Assembly: GCA_009741485.1 (NCBI GenBank) | Contig: CM019236.1 | Coordinates: forward strand, 31,797,170-31,861,169 | Direction: 5' to 3' | Origin: Malurus cyaneus samueli | Taxonomy: Eukaryota > Chordata > Aves > Passeriformes > Maluridae | Length of the DNA: 64,000 nt | Part shown: in pieces, positions 11,007-23,102 of the stretch | Position numbering within the stretch: position 1 is the first letter of the stretch | Layout: each line of letters begins with the position of its first letter | Program-made: the position numbers and the translations under genes | The notes under the pieces: model-generated | Database searches by the model: none | Told to the model about the DNA's origin: nothing | What the model saw: only the letters and a program-made list of their open reading frames with translations

Positions 11007-14000
11007 GATCCATAAAACCTAGAAATGGTTAGAAAATAGAGCAATGAAAATGTGTATTTTTTGTTGAATCTGGGCCTTTAAGAGAATTCATTCAGTATGC
11101 AGCTTGGTCTTTAAGGGGGCTTGGGCAAAGATTTCCATTTGCAGTGTTTGGAAAAATACTGTAAATTATAACCAAATGTGGCTGTGATACCTTTTATTAG
11201 AGCTCTGGAGTTACGCTTAAGGTGCTGACCTAAACACTGAAAAACAAAGTTATACATATGTTTCAGATACGGAGAAGTTAAGGACATCTAAACATAGAAG
11301 GAAAGTTCCTCCCCTTGCACAAAGCAGTCTTTTTCTATTGGTTTCACTGAAGCTATTCCAATGCATACCATCTGGTGACATTGCCTATGCAAAACAAAGT
11401 GCTCAAAATTGTGTAGATGTGGGTATTTTGCACCTGTGGGTCACAGTCTTCACAACTCAAATCATTTTAAATGGACAGCATTTCCTGTGAGCGTGATGTA
11501 AAATTATGCTTTATGCTGTTGCAAACGTGCAGCAGTTAGACTAAAGTGTAAGTTTCAATCATTTCAGCAAGGTGATTTTAATGATGCATTTATATGCCTT
11601 TTATTTCTCAACTTCTTTTGTCATTTTGACTTCTAAGAAAATAAATGTCTGTGTACCTTGGGACAAAACTGCAATAATAAGCACCAGTCATAAGATGCTA
11701 TATTTGCACAGCATAATAAAATAAAGAAATACACAAAAGCTAACTATCTGCCTACCCATGTCAGCTAGCTGGAAGGTGAGCAAAAGGGAGGTTAAGTCCT
11801 CTTCCTACTTATGATTTATTACGAAAACTACAGAGTTGTTTTAACTGTGTAACTGGATGTTTTCTCTCAGTGCACATGGAAGAGAATTTGTGCTGCTTAA
11901 GAGGAAGGAAAAAATTTCCCACAAAGACAAGCCACAAAGTTACTACTACTGTTAGGTGCACAGTTCACCTGTTTTGTGAGCAGCAGAGCTGGTGTGCATT
12001 GTATGTCCTTATTTCCTGTAAGCATCTCTTGTACTTTCATAGAATAACTCTGCAGCAAACACAGAAAGGGTCTCATACTTCGTGAGCTGCTCAGACCTAG
12101 CAAATTCTATATATTTTAGATGTGTCTGATCCGCTGAATGTGTGGGTCAGCTATGCAGTATGCCAGGAGTATGTTCAGTACATCCTAAAGATGATGCTGT
12201 TGGGTTAGAGTACAGGAATTTCCATACCCCTGCTTCTACCTAGGATGCCTGTAGGCCTGTTAGATATGCAGAGATTAATTCAGAGAGACCCAATTGCTGC
12301 AGGGCTGTATTATCAACCATTTCTCTCTGTATGGTTCCTGCACAGCTTATTTGCCTACAAATGCAATAGGAATAAAAAATGCATGCTGTTTTGATCTGTC
12401 TTCTTAAAAAAATGAAATTACCTGAACAAAGATGCAAGGGCAGCTTACCTTTGTAAGCAGTTCTTACATCCATTTTGACAATGGGGAAATGTCTCCTCAT
12501 CCTCAGGAGAGGCAAGGAGATACTCAAGACACAGTGTAGGAGTTATAAGTGGAGGTCAAATCTGTAATCTCATGTCTCTTGACATATTTTTCAGACATGT
12601 TTTTTTATGGCAATACTTCAAGAGCTATGTAATCTCTCCTGTGAAGAATAATTTCATTATTTCTTTTGGGTTATGGGAAAAACAAAAAGTTCTTTCTTCT
12701 GGATGCACAAAGAAATAAATACTGTCTTTTATCTCCACAAGCTAAGAAAGTTTGGATACGATGCAAGCAGTTGGTGAAACACACAAGCCTTTTGCATTTG
12801 AAAACATGGACTGTGCAAAAGGAGTGGAGGCAGTTCTTGATAGCCCCTGCCAGGCCGGGTTCTCCCTTCTTTTCTCCCAGCAAGGGAAATTACTTACATA
12901 GAGTTATCTCTGTTCTGTAGTGGAGTTACACCAGGAGACATAGCTCATTTTGAAGGACAATAATTACATCAGATTATCTAGTGTGTGTGGGAAACATATA
13001 AGAGAGCCTAAAACAGCCTTCCCAGACAACAGCTGGACACCAGTTCAGCTCAGGATGGAGAGATAACACCAAAACAGTTTTGCAGCAGAACACCAGTTGA
13101 GCAAAACAACATCACTACGGTCAGTCAGCCAGATTTTTCTTAGGTATTGCTTTAAATAAGCTATTTTAACACAGTAATGTATAGGTAGTGTTACTTAACT
13201 CTAGGACAATATTGCAGAACTGGGGTCGTGTTACTGAGCTCTAGGACAACATTGCAAAACTTCAACAAGATGGAGAAGAAAACAACATTACCATCCAAAA
13301 TTCAACAACTTGTACCCGTGTCACTGCCCAAATGCTTTGGTATGGGGCAGAGTTTTCTGCCTGGCACCAGCAGATTCAGTCTCTTGCAAGAGAACTACCT
13401 CTCCCCTGGTGTGCAGATCTGTTTAGACCATTGGCAACCAGCCAGGAGAAACACTCAGTGCAGGAGCTATTCCAGTATTAATATAATATTGCCCTTTGCT
13501 TCTGGAGTCATGCTGAATGGGCAAGAGCCTGAGCCTCCAAATGCACTGTATTAGTTATACATTTTAGCAAAAGAAATAAGGTCCTCCAAAGGCTGTGTAG
13601 AGCAGAAGATAATTCACGTTGCAAAGTTTTAGGTACATAGTGGTAAAAATAGAAATGCAGAAGTTAAAAAAGAGTAAAGAACATCAAGGGGTGCTTATGA
13701 TGTCACACATTTTGCACACCCTCAGCATAATTTTGTCAGCAATGTTTTTTTTAATAGGGGTCAAGAAAAGACAAATGGAACAAAACAGACATTCAACATC
13801 CTCAGCAGCAGGGAGAATCCAGTAACAGAAGGGGTGTTTTCCAAGCCAAACACTGCACAATTCCATGTTTGAAACAGTCAATGTGTACCAGAATCAAGTA
13901 ACACATCACAGGCAGGCAATGTTTTACCAGCACGATCAAGTGTCTTCTGGCAGTACCTGGGAGTACCTTTTCCACTTTGACGATTACAGTACAAGAGAAC

Positions 14001-14944
14001 CCACAGCAGAGATTACAGAGGAGAGATTGATCTGCTGATAAACGAGTGGCAACCTGCATCCAAGACACCATCAAAAATGGTGCTACCTGCCTGCAACTCC
14101 CTGATTTTAACCAGGGGTCTGGAGGCTGCAATACTCAGCAAAATGTTACTTAGGAAAATGTTACTAGAGAAGGCTGGTGATCGATCAGTGTTTCCTGGCT
14201 CCACAGTCTCGCATTTATTGTCACACAATCCATTAATTAATTCTATCTATGTTTAGGTATACAGAACCTGAGATTTTAGCAGCCCTCTGTCAGGTCGTCT
14301 CTGTCAGCATTTCTCCAATAGGCCTTGGTACTTTTATGCTGGGTGTGTTCCCGTATCAGTGTTGCCCAGAGGACACTTAGACTTTCAATCCAGTGGCTAA
14401 CAGTTCATGCTCTGTCATTTTTTCTTATTACAATGGTAGGCAAGTTGTACATATTTGGTAGGGTACAAACCCTGAAGAAGCAAATATAAATATTTTCTTC
14501 ACTTTCTTACAAGTGTGGATTTTTTTTTCAGAAGTTGTAAAAAAATTCAGGGGTTACAGTTAATGCGGAAATCTCTAGCCTTGTCTGAGCAAGAATAGAT
14601 CTGCTGATTGAAGAAGAAATTTCTAAGGGATCCCTGACAGACCCTGTGATAACTGTCCCTCCTTGCCTACCCTAAAAAGACACCAGTGAGCCCACAGTTT
14701 TAGTTCTGGGTAGACACAAAAATGTCTAGGTGCTTTGGCTCATGCTGGAAGTGGAAAGCATATGTAGAAGAGCAGGCTGCTCTTTGAAACACTGTGATAC
14801 TTTTGTTTCCTTCTGAAAAGCTTCCACGTAAACAGAAACATCCGAAATGTGAGTAAAGGGGCATTTGACACTTCATCAGCCACATTTGTGATTTAAATCA
14901 ACAGTAAAAAGGTAGAGGTAGGGGAAGGAGCTGGTAGAGTTCCA
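11007..14944. other. Intergenic stretch, no gene recognised
   Basis: AT-rich sequence with no exon, RNA gene or mobile element I can name. A short imperfect tandem duplication near 13188 is listed separately. The frames at 13228-13554 and 13802-14131 match nothing I know. Confidence 0.55.
13188..13267. repeat. Imperfect 40-bp tandem duplication
   Basis: Units at 13188-13227 and 13228-13267 share gtgttac, ctctaggacaa and attgca with several substitutions, so this is an old local duplication. Confidence 0.7.
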
Positions 14945-17112
14945 CATGAGAATGGGTACTGAGAGAGCTGGAAGAAGTCCTCACAGAGTCACTCTCCATC
15001 ATTTACCAGCAGTCTTGGCTAACCAAGGAGCTCCCAAAAGACTAGAGGTTAGCAAATGTGACCTCCATCTACAAGAAAGCCTGGAAGGAGGATCTGGGGA
15101 ACTACAGGCCTGTTAGCCTGACCTCGGTGTCAGGGAAGGTCATGAAGCAGATCATCTGGAGCGTCATCATAAGGCAAGTGTGAGACACCAGGGGATAAAG
15201 CCCAGTCACCAAGGATTTGTGAAGGCCAGGTCCCAAGTCCTGCTTGGTCAACCTGATCTCTTTCTATGACAAGGTGACCTGGTCAGTGATGAGGGAAAGG
15301 CTGTGGATGTGGATGTGTCTATCTGGACTTCAATAAAGCCTTTGATGCCATCATCCAAAGCCTTTTCCTGGAGAAACTAGATGCTCCTGGCTTGGACAGG
15401 TGCACTCTTCCTGGGTAAAGAACTGCCTGGATGTCTGGGTGCCAAGGCGGCTGGTGAATGGAGCTAGATCCAGCTGGGGGCCAGGCATCAGTGGTGTTCC
15501 CCAGGGCTCAGTAATGGGGAATCTTTATCAATGATCTGGATAAAGCGATTGAGTGCACCCTTATGCAGTTTACCGGTGGCATCAAGCTGGGCGGGAGTCT
15601 TGGGATGCTGGAGTGTTGGAAGGCTCTTCAGAGGGATCTGGACAGGCTGGATTGATGGGCCGAGGACAATGACATGAGGTTCCACAAGGCCAAGTGCCAG
15701 ATCTGGCCCTTCAATCATCAGAGAGACTGAAAACCTGAAAGAGTCACTGTAAACCTGAAAGAGCTAATGTATCAAACATTTGGCAGAAGAGAGGAGGAAT
15801 GTTACGGTGCAAACTAGGTAAGATGTGGTAAAAATAGAGGGTCTTGCATAGACAGCTTAGTGTTTTTCTGGGACCAATGAATCTTGGGTAAGCATTTTCA
15901 AAAACAAGTTTGATACATCATTGCAATTGTGTCTGACGGGGAGGGGATTTGAAACTCTAAGACCCTCCAACACCTTTGTGACAAGTTCTAGAATAACAAA
16001 ACACACGTACAAGACCTAGTGTATAAATAGTGCAACAGAGAGGGGCAAGGGTATGCACCCATCATCCATGCACTGCCATCCAGAGGAAACAGGCCAGAGG
16101 CACCACTGGAGCCCTAGCTGGTGACACAGATCTGTTTTCTCTGCCTCTGTTTTCCTATCTCTCCTCCTTCCTTTCTTCCTCTGCTTCAAACTTTGAGTCA
16201 CCGCTGCTGCGGGATGTTCAAACATCACTATTGTCATGTACTGTTCAGGAAGTTTAAACTGTGGCTGTCCAGAAACATTTAAATCATTGCTGCCACAGAC
16301 CTTTCAGCCTATCATAAGGTGTAAATCGTTCCTACCATAAACAAAACTTTTAAATTAATCATTTATCGTTGTTTCGCCGTAGTTGAGTCCGTGGGTAAAT
16401 GCAAACATCAGCTCCGTGAGGGCAGGCGGTCCAGGACTGCCCTCTGTAGACCCGCTGAGTTACAACAGCCCCGGGCAGCGCTGCCGAGAGGGGCCCGAGG
16501 AAAGTGCCTGAGGACAGCAGTCCACATGGGCTGGACATGAGCCAGCTGTGCCCAGGTGGCCAGTGGCATCCTGGCCTGGATCAGCAACAGTGGGGTCAGC
16601 AGGGGCAGGGCAGGGATCACCCCCTGTACTCACCCCCGGTGAGGCCATGCTTTGAATACTTTGAATACTGTATTCAATTTTGTGCCCCTCACTCACTACA
16701 GGAAAGACACGGAATTGCTGGAGGGTGTCCAGAGAGGGACAATGGAGCTGATGAATGGACTGGAGCACAAGCCCTGTGAGGAGGGCCTGAGGGAGCTGGG
16801 GGTGTTTAGCCAGGAGAAAAGCAGCCTCAGAGCTGTCCTTGTCACTGTCCACAGCTGCCTTGATCAGATGACAGAAAATGGCCTCAAGTTGCACCAGTGA
16901 AGGTTTAGAATGGATATTAAGAAAAATCTCTTTATGGAAAGGGTTGTCGAAGATTGGAATAGGCTGGCCAGGAACATGGTTGGGTCCCTGCTCCTGGAGT
17001 TATTTAAAAGCCATGTTGATGTGGCTGTTAAGAACACGGTGGACTTGCTAGGTTAATGTCTGAACCCCACGATCCTAGGGTTCTTCCAACCAAAATGATT
17101 CTCCGAGAATAA
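14945..17112 (+). mobile_element. CR1 LINE, plus strand, split by a roughly 750-bp insertion
   Basis: The 5' part (14945-15712) carries CR1 reverse-transcriptase sequence in broken frames: the text encoding NYRPVSLTSV at about 15100, tggacttcaataaagccttt (the DFNKAF motif) at about 15328, and the GVPQG-type segment near 15493. The 3' part (16462-17112) resumes the same element and runs to the CR1 tail (ggttcttccaaccaaaatga, then attctccgagaat). The junctions at 15712 and 16462 are close to contiguous in the CR1 consensus as I know it, so the middle piece was inserted later. No intact frame remains. Confidence 0.85.
15713..16461. mobile_element. Insertion nested in the CR1, possibly LTR-derived
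   Basis: About 750 bases with no CR1 similarity interrupt an otherwise collinear element. It contains a TATA-like box (tataaatag at 16022), a long pyrimidine tract (16137-16190) and a short internal repeat (two copies of aaacctgaaagag near 15730 and 15752). These resemble an LTR, but I could not find matching ends or a target duplication. Its class is undetermined. Confidence 0.4.
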
Positions 17113-19649
17113 ATAGGTGGTGTTGGCTGTTGAGACTTCAACAGCCATTGGCATCTCTTAGGTCTGTCCTTCGATTCAGCAAAGGCAAGAGGGATATTAC
17201 TCAAGACTGTGCCTGTGATGACAAAGGAAGTGAGCGTCAAGATCAGACAATAGCCACCACCTGAGGAAAGGAAAGCTCTCAGATTCATTTTAAAAGATCA
17301 GATTCCTGCTTTTCATGAGTTCCTTCTGTGGATGGGTACTTGGAACATCACTTTCCCAGCAGTGGGGAAGAGTGTCAGAAGTAAATTCCGTCAGGGAAAT
17401 GGGCATAGTGTAAGTATGAGGACTTCTTCCAAACATCAAGACTGATGGGACAACATAGCCGAGAAAAATAAACAGCCCAGCAGTTCCTAGTGACTGCCTT
17501 GAGAAAAATATCCACACCTCCCTTCTAATCATCAAGATGTCCCATAATCAGACATTCCTGGAAACCAGGCACTAATGTACAGTATAGAAAATACCACACA
17601 AAACACAGAACAAAAGGAAAATACTCTTCCAGTAGCCTCAATACTTTCCTGGACAATGAATCTGCTCACTCTTGTTAGTCCATGCGACCTTTTTGGAATG
17701 GATTTTGTGATAAAAACCTTCCTGCACACCCCTGACACTTTCTGGCCACACTTGTGGTCTTCCAGCATTCTTTGCAATTATTCCTCACTCTCCAGTGGAA
17801 AATGATCTTCCTATTCTTTCTGCTCCAAATCTACTGGCTTCACATTGCTTTAGTCCTCCACTTTCCTAAGGTCCATGATGCAGCAGGCCAGTCTTCAGCT
17901 TGGCTCTGGAGTGTGTTGACAAGGCCCTTATGTCAGCATTTTCTGGTAAAACTGCACTCAGACCTGAGTAGGGAGAACAGCTACACTGTTCCTGGTTCAG
18001 CATGGACCTGCAGATGGTGCAGCCAGGGGCCAGCAGCAGCATATTGCAAATGAGAAATGGCTGATGAGGACCAAATTAATGGCACTTCACTAATATCTGT
18101 TAGCACCCCAGCTGCAGCATGCATAGGGTTTGGAGGGATTTGGTGTGACACCAGGTTTCTTTGCCAAGTGGTCCAAAACAGAGGTTTTGTGCAGCTTTCT
18201 GCAGTACCAGACAGGCTTTTCTCTGCTGACACGTTATCCTGCACCTGCCCAGTGCTTGGCAGTGGGGAAGGTGAGGGGTCCTGTGGGTCAGCAGGACAAG
18301 GGTATGCAATGCAGGTACCTCTCTGAATACCCCACAGGAGCAGGCAGGGAACAGCTGGCAGAACCTACAGTTTCCTGGTGACATTCCTGGATCATGAATG
18401 CTGGGGAACTCCTCAGCAGCCCAGGATGAGAAAAAGGTCAGGACTGCCTGCAGGCAGCGGCAGCCTCTGGCTGCCATGCTTTTTACCCAGTGATGAAGTT
18501 CTCAGCATGATCTGACAACACAAGTGGCTTTACACTTCAAATATCCCCCCCTTCCTCTTGTACATTATTCTGCTTTCTTTGGTGAATTTCAGAGTGAATT
18601 TTGTTGAATTTTGCCCTAAATTATGATGTATGCCCACAGATTTTTCGGTAATACTCACTGTATTATGGACAATCACTGATTATCATTAGTGATAATTCAC
18701 CACCAACATGTGATAGTATAAAAGCTTATTTCTACCCCCACAGAGGCATTCCTGAAAATATTTTTTTACTGGACAAAAATGTAAAAAACAGAGCAAGAAT
18801 CTAAACAGCAAGGAGTGGAACAGTGCTTCACTTATAGGTTTGCTACACTTTACTACTCCTTCTGGCATGATAAATATTTATAAAATAAGTCATGATTTTC
18901 AGGACTAAAGTCACTGTTTTGTGACTGCAGCAAGACAATACATTAATGTCAGTGCTAAACAGTTAAAATTATTGTATAAACACTTCGATATTGCAGCTGT
19001 CATGTTGTCCCCTATTTTGTAAAAACTGATAATACATAAATTTTGAGATCTGCTATATTTGTCTGCTTAGATGTGGGGTTGGGCTTTTTTGTTAATTCTT
19101 CTGATTTTCACTTTCCTCTGATTTTCTAAATTACAGTTTCCTTGACTGAGGTTTATCAAATTAGCGTGGCCATTACTACTGATAAAATAAAACAAGTAAG
19201 TGCATAAGGATAGCTTCTTTTTTTCACATTCATTTACAAGAATTATGGAAGAATCGCAGACCCTTGGGTAAAAAAGGGTACAGGTCTTCTGCTTTCATTT
19301 ATCTAAATAGAAGCTGAGATGAAATACATCAATAATTTGTCTGTTTACATTAAAACTTGTTTAAATCAGGGAGGACACCCTGGAGTCACAACTCAGGACC
19401 AGAATTCAGGATGTTTGCTAAATGGCTTACTACTGATTATTACTGTCCACAGAGGTCATGGGTGCCATAGTATTACTGCTTGAGAGATAAAAACTGCAGC
19501 CCAAGACGTCCAAATTGTCATTCAGGTGAATATAGCTCTCCCTTGTTAAAAACACTGGTTCTCAGACCAGCCCTCACAGGAAAAAACAACATCTCCATTA
19601 CTACAAAATTCACTTCTGGTACCATCTCTAATTTCAGTTGATGCCTTAA
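17113..19649. other. Intergenic stretch, no gene recognised
   Basis: Mostly AT-rich. 18,000-18,480 is somewhat GC-richer and has overlapping open frames on both strands, none resembling a known protein. I see no mobile element in it. Confidence 0.5.
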
Positions 19650-19985
19650 CAATCAGGCTGATCTGAAAGAGAGGCCAGACAAACTTAAGAGAATGAGAAT
19701 ACACAACTTTAATCCAGGCCTAACAGGCCTGCTGGTACATTAGGGCAGAGAAAAGCCTCCTCCTCAGGCTACACCCAAAATGGGCACTGGGTCACAAGAT
19801 CTTCACCTTTTATAAGTTCTGCCTTATTAACATATTGTGTCTTAATTCTCCAATGATCTTTATAGGTGATGATGTCAACCACCCCAAACTTGCTCCCCCC
19901 CCAATTCACTGTTGTTTTCATATTTTGGGGCTCTCAGGCAGCGAGGTGTCCTTGGATTCAGGCTCAGAGAGGGACTGTTTTTTCT
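19650..19985 (-). mobile_element. Possible LTR fragment, minus strand
   Basis: Read on the minus strand, the segment has a TATA-like box (cttataaaagg), then about 100 bases on an attaaag signal, then a short U5-like pyrimidine-rich end, as in a retroviral LTR. The ends are not defined and no target duplication was found. A non-LTR origin is possible. Confidence 0.35.
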
Positions 19986-22900
19986 AAAGATGAAAGAACG
20001 GTAGTTTTAGTGCTGTACTAGAGAAGTACAAGAATACAGATACATGAAAATATAGAAACTAAAAATCCTAAGGCATCACAGTGAATGGTCAGATTGAAAC
20101 AACAGTACAGAAATTTCTGGTTTAGATTGCATGATGCTGCTGTGCAAAACAAGACAGGGATGAAGAGGATGATGAAGACACCTGATGAAGAACTGGGGCA
20201 GGCTCTAACAGCAAGAACTGATTGCCAACAGTTAGGCTGCAAAGAAAATCACTGAAGATGAGTCTTTATTTTTCAAACTCTCTTGGAAGAGAATTTTTCC
20301 AAGCTATGGAGATAACAGAGGCCCGGCTACCTGAGTTATGGAAGAATAGATGACAGATTAGATGACTGGAAAGGGAAGAAGATTACTCATTTGCAAAGTG
20401 TATCACATACATACAAATATTGAATATGGCAAAAAATATCAGGAAGGCGCATATGAAAAGTAAAATGTTCAGCTTTTAGATGGTAAAGGGGTTTGAAACA
20501 AATACTAAATGTACAATAAAATCAAGATCTCCCTTGAGAGAAGCCCTTGTGATCATAATAGTACAAAAACATGTTAACCTGAAACATTTGGAAGATTATC
20601 TGTATACTTCCCACACAACTCAGAAACTTTTATCTTTGTGTATCAGAGGGCTGAAGTCTGGATGCCAAACTTCACTTTTTTCACCAACCCATACATTCAC
20701 TACGTGTTAGAACAGGTGGTTCTGTAGTCACCTCCAAATTACTAAGTAACAGTTGAGAGAGGGCTTTGACACATACCCACGCATACAGTCTTCACTGCAA
20801 TTTTGGGCAAAAATTTAGAAAAAGAGGAAGGTGCCTGTAGCTGTATAGTGCTCATCAGTGCCTAATGAACTTCATGATTGCTTAATCTTCCAAATTCACT
20901 GTCATGGAAATCTGCTATGGAAAAGTACAGTTTGCAACATGACTGTGCAGTCTGACAATATAATCACCATGGAACGATCGTAAGCTGCTCTATGAACTCA
21001 TCTAGCTCAGAGAATTGCAAGCAAATTTTAGGTAACTGTTCAAAGACAGTCACTTTACTTTTAGAGGACAGAAATTCTTAAGGTATTAAAATCCCTTTTG
21101 ATGAGAAAAATCATCAAATTAAGTAAGTTATACACAAGAAAGAGTGAGTATTTCCTGTTGAATTGTTCCCTGTATTCACATTTATCCTACATGGTAATGA
21201 AACCCTAGGTTTTGTCTTTGAGCAATGTGCTTCTGTTCTGGCAGCCAACTTATCCAATTCCTTCATTGCAGCTAAAATTTACCAGAAATTACCAATGCTT
21301 TTTATATAAAACTGGAGAATCAGCTGAATTGTGCCCCTACTGGTGAAGCCACACTCCCTGTCCTTTGTGTTAATATGGCCATACAGTTTTTGTGTTTTCT
21401 TATTCCTACGTGTATCTGTAAAACCTTGCAAATTGCTGGCACTGCTGATGGGAATTTTAATTGCTCTGTTTTCATTTTCCCTAATCTGTGTAGCTGCTTT
21501 CCATACAGTCATTCCTCTGCAGAAAAAATCACATTATTCTGGAAATTTAAGATTCAGGAAGTCTTACATAGTAACTGTAAAGGAGCTTTTCTCTACAATT
21601 TTTTTCTGCTTTTAAGCAGTTGTAAGCACTTAAATAATTTGTGAGCTCGGTTAGGACCTCCTCCATCTCTTTTGACAGACAGCTAGGATCTCAGAAGCTA
21701 CACCTTGTTCATTCCTTTTGAAAACAGTTCCCACAGGTTTCCCATCAGAAAAGTCTCTACAGGAATCAGGTATGTGGAGGGAAAAAACCTGCAATCTGAT
21801 AATAGATACTTTCAGATGGAGAAAGAGATGTAAGAAAGGCACTGGGGGCTGGAAGCAGAAAAGAGGAACTCCTGAAACAAGGAGCAAATATTCATAGAGG
21901 GAGGCTGGGGAGAAAACATACTTAAAGACACTGAAGGCAGCATCTGTTCTTACATAAGAGGACAAAGTAAAAAGTAAAATGTTATGAACAAATTGGAGGG
22001 GACTATGGAAAACCCTCAGAGGTGAAAAAGCATCCAGGACTTAAAGAAGACAAAGTGTGGAAGAGGGGAGAAGTGGTGTCAAAGTACTGGGAAGAATCAT
22101 CATTTGGGAAACCTGGATTTTGCTTTAAGTGATTGATTTGATTATATACCTAGACAGATTGCATTAATTGTAGAATAATCTGGTTAAAGATACACTATAT
22201 CTTTGGTCTGTTAAAGCACCTTTACAGTACTATATTAACTTGCAGGTGCATTAATTCATGACAGCTTACTAGCTAGAGGTACATATCCCCTTTAAAAACA
22301 AGTATAACCTGTTGAAAGTAAATCTATGTGAAGCCTTTTAATGCTAAGTAATGTGCATGAAAATATTTTTTTAATAAAAATGTACATGAACATCTGAAAT
22401 CTGACATTCTCCATTCCTGGTTTTTTTTTGTTTTACATGAAGTTGTAGCCTCATCAGTGATGTTTACTGGGAATGCAAGCACCTATCTTAAGCGAATGGA
22501 ATGTCATCTTGCATATTGAAAGAACTATTTTGATTATGACATTGTGATTGCTTGTTCATAAATATGCTGTTCTCATATTATGACATTTGAAGTATTCATA
22601 TGCAATATTCCTAGTAAGAACTCTACATAATACTTACACCTTACAATATGGAGCCAAAGGTGTGAGATGTAGGCTTCAAAAGCAAGCAATACTGAAGTTA
22701 AGATTGCCTGTAGCAGATCAGTCTAGACCCACAGTCAATATGTATTATAGTATAATTTAATTCATACAACCAACACCAAATTTTCCACAGACTAAGATTC
22801 ACTTGAGAGTCACAGTTGAAAAAGCATATTGCATCTTTTACTTTTGCTTGGGTTTTTTTTTTTGGAACTGCTGCCATGTTTTGTTGTAAATAGATCATAA

Positions 22901-23102
22901 AAGGCATGTGCAGGCACATCACTGTTTTGGATGTGGCTTAGGAATCAGCATGCAGTAATAAATGGCAACAGGATGTAACATTTAGACTGTGGCATCTTGG
23001 GCTCAAGCTGCAGTTTGTTAGCAGACAAGTGGGCCTGGGCGGGACCAAGTGACCTTAGGGCTATCTCTCCTTACACGTCTGCCCTTACTGAACACATTAA
23101 TG
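19986..23102. other. Intergenic stretch, no gene recognised
   Basis: AT-rich, low-complexity-leaning sequence with no recognisable exon, RNA gene or element. Confidence 0.55.
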
